This document shows positions 13,830-16,190 of a stretch of 16,190 bases of DNA, one piece after another. The notes under the pieces are model-generated. The model worked only from the letters and a program-made list of their open reading frames with translations, was not told the DNA's origin and ran no database searches. Each line of letters opens with the position of its first letter. Positions within the stretch are counted from its first letter, which is position 1. The DNA comes from Spirochaetia bacterium (GTDB taxonomy: Bacteria; Spirochaetota; Spirochaetia; PWKH01): the NCBI GenBank assembly GCA_021736505.1, contig JAIPFU010000023.1:1-16190 (forward strand). The letters run 5' to 3'. The translations under genes were made by a program, and so were the position numbers.

Positions 13830-16097
13830 ATGTTTGCAGGTTCCCAAGCACTTTGTTCTATCAGCTATGAATTGAATGGAACGGTTCATAGCTATGAGCT
13901 TCCTCTTGTCTGGACGGCCGGCCGAAAAACGGAAGTATTGATCGGCTGTCGATTTTTCTATTTTAAAAATACGTATTACGGTTATGCTGTGTACTCAATT
14001 TCTCTGGAAGTAGCCCCTGGGGAGCGAATACGTCTCAAAAAACTTGCCCTGCACTGCGTTTCAGATAGGGAAGTAATCCGGCTCTTTTCAAATGGCTTCC
14101 AGTCATGGAGTACCAGCGGTGAGCGGGATCTGCGTGAGAAGCAGCGGAAGATGAACCCGCTGCTTTTGTACTGGAGAAAGAAGTATAAGTTGGATTATCT
14201 GGGGGATGCACATTTTGCTGATGCTTACGCGAGCGAAAAGAGCGGGCAGTCCGGGGTTGTGCGGAGTTACACTTTCGCTTACGGGGTGAAGAAGCCCGAC
14301 GAAAGCAGGAGAGACCCTAGAGTGGAGCCATCGGATGCCGGCACGGCTGAGGAAATTCTGTTTATCGGAAGCACTGACGAGTCCTTCGGATACACCATCA
14401 TCGAAATGGCAGCTCGTGGAAAAAAACTGGAAACTACCGTCTTCAAGGAGTGCGAAGGACTGGAATTATGCGGAGATGAAGGCTGCGGTAATACGGTTAG
14501 TGAAAAAGTAGGCGAAAATGAAGGCGGGAATGCAAGCGCAGGTTACGGATCGTATGCGCTGTTTTCGTTGTTCTGTGGGGAGGAGAAGAGGGATAATGTC
14601 TTCGGTTACTGGGCAAAGCGGGTACGGCACAGCAGTCCGGCTGGAAAAAAAGCAAAGAAGCCAACAGAGCCGTCAGCGGGATGGACAAGCTGGTACCGGT
14701 ATTATGAGAAAATTGATGAAGCCTGCATACTGAAGAATCTTCGCTCGTTTTCTGAAGCAAACGTTCCTCTGGATTATTTTCAAATTGATGACGGCTGGCA
14801 GAATGCTGTGGGAGACTGGCTGGAGGTGAAGGACAGCTTTCCCCGCGGGATGAAGCCTATTGCAGATGCAGTGAACGCGGCGGGGTATACGCCTGGGCTG
14901 TGGCTGGCGCCTTTTGCAGCGGAAGCATCTTCCCGATTGTTCCGGGAACATCCCGACTGGGTTGTCCATGATGCGTATGGGAAGCCTGTTCCTGCGGGGA
15001 ATAATCCATTTAACTGGAGCGGATATTTCTATGCCCTGAAATATGAAATTCCGGAAGTAAGAAACTACCTGGAAAAAGTGTTCTCTGTATTGTATACGGA
15101 GTGGGGATTTCGCCTGGTGAAACTTGATTTTCTGTATGTTGCGGGTATTAAGCCTCGGAACGGCAAAAGCAGGGGGATGATCATGCAGCAGGCAATGGAT
15201 CTTCTTCATGCTATCATAGCTCCGTATGAAGATCTCAAGGTACTTGCCTGCGGTGTACCTCTTGCTTCGGCTTTTTTCTTTGCAGACTACTGCAGGATTG
15301 GGAGTGACGTATCACCGAAGTGGGAAGACCGACGGCTTGCTTTCATGCGTTTTCCCGAACGGGTGTCCACCAGCAACTCCCTGAAGAGTACGGTGGGCCG
15401 AAATATGCTGAATTACCGGTTTTTCGTGAATGATCCTGATGTTTTTTTCCTGCGGAAAGAGGGAGTTCATATGACGGAGAGTCAGAAGCACAGCCTCTTT
15501 CTTGCAAATAATATTTTCGGCGGGCTTATCTTTACGTCAGATAATTTCGGCCAGTATTCATTTCCGGAAAAATCGCTTTACTGTTCCCATTTTCCGGTGA
15601 GACAGAAGAAGATACTTTCTATCTATAGTGACAGAGGCTTTATCCATGTCTCTTTTCTGATAGAACGGTTGAAATATATCGCCTTTATCAATCTGACGAG
15701 CCGAGGACGGAGTGCGGAGCTGCCAGAAGGCAGCGATACCCTCTGGTACAGCCGGACGGATGGCTTTATGCGGGGGGCTGAACATGTGGAGCTAAGCGGG
15801 TATGAGTCGCGCTGTTTTCTCAGATCCTCTAAACAGGCATGGGGGGTTATGGGAAGCACCAGCCGCCTGTTTCCGGGGAGCGAGGTGAAGGTAAGTGAGA
15901 GAAATGGGAAGTTCCTCCAGGTGGAGCTGCATGAACGGACTATGCGTCCCGGAACCATCTATATACGAACTCCGAAACATATTGATAATATCATCGTAAA
16001 TAAACGGATGATGCAGGTTGAGGACTGCGTCGGTGTGCCCTGTGTGAAACTGAACGGCAGGGATACAAAGCTTTGGGATTTTCATTCCCAAACGTAG
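13830..16097 (+). CDS. Alpha-galactosidase, glycoside hydrolase family 36
   Basis: Retaining glycosidase predicted to release terminal alpha-galactose from oligosaccharides such as melibiose or raffinose. No signal peptide is visible, so it should be cytoplasmic. The N-terminal beta-sandwich (about 1-260) contains NGFQSWS (88-94). The TIM barrel begins near GWTSWYRYY (284-292) and has DYFQIDDGWQ (315-324), KLDFLY (431-436) with nucleophile D433, and RIGSDVSPKW (489-498) with acid/base D493. The 60-residue spacing equals that between D327 and D387 of Thermotoga maritima GalA as I remember it. A C-terminal beta-domain follows. Length (755) is typical of larger GH36 proteins; a Gly/Glu/Asn-rich stretch at 207-241 looks like a low-complexity insertion. 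AAGGGA precedes ATG 13830 at good spacing. No sugar transporter or regulator is adjacent; the gene follows lgt by 108 bp. Activity on another alpha-galactoside is possible. Confidence 0.9.
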   Translation: MFAGSQALCSISYELNGTVHSYELPLVWTAGRKTEVLIGCRFFYFKNTYYGYAVYSISLEVAPGERIRLKKLALHCVSDREVIRLFSNGFQSWSTSGERDLREKQRKMNPLLLYWRKKYKLDYLGDAHFADAYASEKSGQSGVVRSYTFAYGVKKPDESRRDPRVEPSDAGTAEEILFIGSTDESFGYTIIEMAARGKKLETTVFKECEGLELCGDEGCGNTVSEKVGENEGGNASAGYGSYALFSLFCGEEKRDNVFGYWAKRVRHSSPAGKKAKKPTEPSAGWTSWYRYYEKIDEACILKNLRSFSEANVPLDYFQIDDGWQNAVGDWLEVKDSFPRGMKPIADAVNAAGYTPGLWLAPFAAEASSRLFREHPDWVVHDAYGKPVPAGNNPFNWSGYFYALKYEIPEVRNYLEKVFSVLYTEWGFRLVKLDFLYVAGIKPRNGKSRGMIMQQAMDLLHAIIAPYEDLKVLACGVPLASAFFFADYCRIGSDVSPKWEDRRLAFMRFPERVSTSNSLKSTVGRNMLNYRFFVNDPDVFFLRKEGVHMTESQKHSLFLANNIFGGLIFTSDNFGQYSFPEKSLYCSHFPVRQKKILSIYSDRGFIHVSFLIERLKYIAFINLTSRGRSAELPEGSDTLWYSRTDGFMRGAEHVELSGYESRCFLRSSKQAWGVMGSTSRLFPGSEVKVSERNGKFLQVELHERTMRPGTIYIRTPKHIDNIIVNKRMMQVEDCVGVPCVKLNGRDTKLWDFHSQT

Positions 16098-16127
16098 CGA
16101 GAGGAGCGGAAGCATTAATATGCTTCC
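16072..16127 (+). other. Two adjacent hairpins at the 3' end of the GH36 gene
   Basis: A 7-bp perfect stem, tttggga/tcccaaa (16072-16078 and 16086-16092), ends just before the TAG stop. An 8-bp perfect stem, ggaagcat/atgcttcc (16108-16115 and 16120-16127, 4-nt loop), follows. Neither has a T-tract, so factor-independent termination is doubtful; mRNA 3'-end stabilisation is an alternative. Confidence 0.45.
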
Positions 16128-16190
16128 ATTCCCGAGCGAGTGCAGGGAACGCAAGGAGAAATACCCCGGCCCTAGGGGCGGCCAAAGAAG
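16128..16190. other. GC-rich repeat-like intergenic DNA at the window edge
   Basis: The last 60 bases shift abruptly in composition. They contain ttccc...gggaa arms around gagcgagtgca and a cccc/gggg inverted pair around ggcccta. No gene is seen. The pattern resembles dispersed REP-like intergenic elements, but it is cut by the window end and only one copy is visible. Confidence 0.3.

Noticed and set aside
14673..15209. 178-codon open frame on the minus strand
   Set aside because: Antisense to the catalytic barrel of the GH36 gene.

Overview
The window reads as ordinary bacterial chromosome of moderate GC content, densely packed, with genes on both strands. Family-level features point to a diderm bacterium, most likely a spirochaete of the Spirochaetaceae type: a MurA with Asp in place of the catalytic Cys, a degenerate CCA-enzyme-like HD protein, a multi-SLBB export protein, secreted TPR and hypothetical proteins, and a T. 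maritima-type GH36 enzyme. The taxonomic call is inference; there is no rRNA or tRNA in the window to confirm it.

Layout. (1) 3-2890: a membrane-anchored family 2 glycosyltransferase (minus), divergent from a secreted protein of unknown function (plus), which converges on a secreted TPR protein (minus). (2) 3147-5822: an HD-domain protein with a decayed nucleotidyltransferase half, then murA, both on plus. (3) 5823-6519: the only long non-coding stretch, very AT-rich. It carries two tandem pairs of DnaA-box-like sequences, a 12-bp AT direct repeat, an 11-bp tandem duplication and a perfect 14-bp palindrome. (4) 6520-8808: a large periplasmic polysaccharide-export protein with six SLBB-like units. 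(5) 11912-8887 (minus): an S41 C-terminal processing protease with its own terminator, then a tight yjbQ-rsmE pair. (6) 12042-16097 (plus): a small membrane protein, lgt with a Lys-rich tail, and a GH36 alpha-galactosidase.

How the genes fit together. Many products act at the cell envelope: murA makes the peptidoglycan precursor, lgt performs the first step of lipoprotein maturation, and the SLBB protein and glycosyltransferase belong to glycan synthesis or export. The S41 protease and two secreted proteins act in the periplasm. The genes are mostly separate transcription units; only yjbQ-rsmE looks like a tight operon.

No mobile element, CRISPR array, tRNA, rRNA or obvious new multi-gene system is visible. 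The least explained signals are in the non-coding DNA. One is the DnaA-box/AT-rich block, a candidate replication origin or DnaA-responsive control region. The other is a recurrent habit of short tandem repeats, often of 11-bp period and unrelated in sequence, at gene ends and in intergenic gaps. In two places the repeat unit includes the stop codon and places stops in all three frames.
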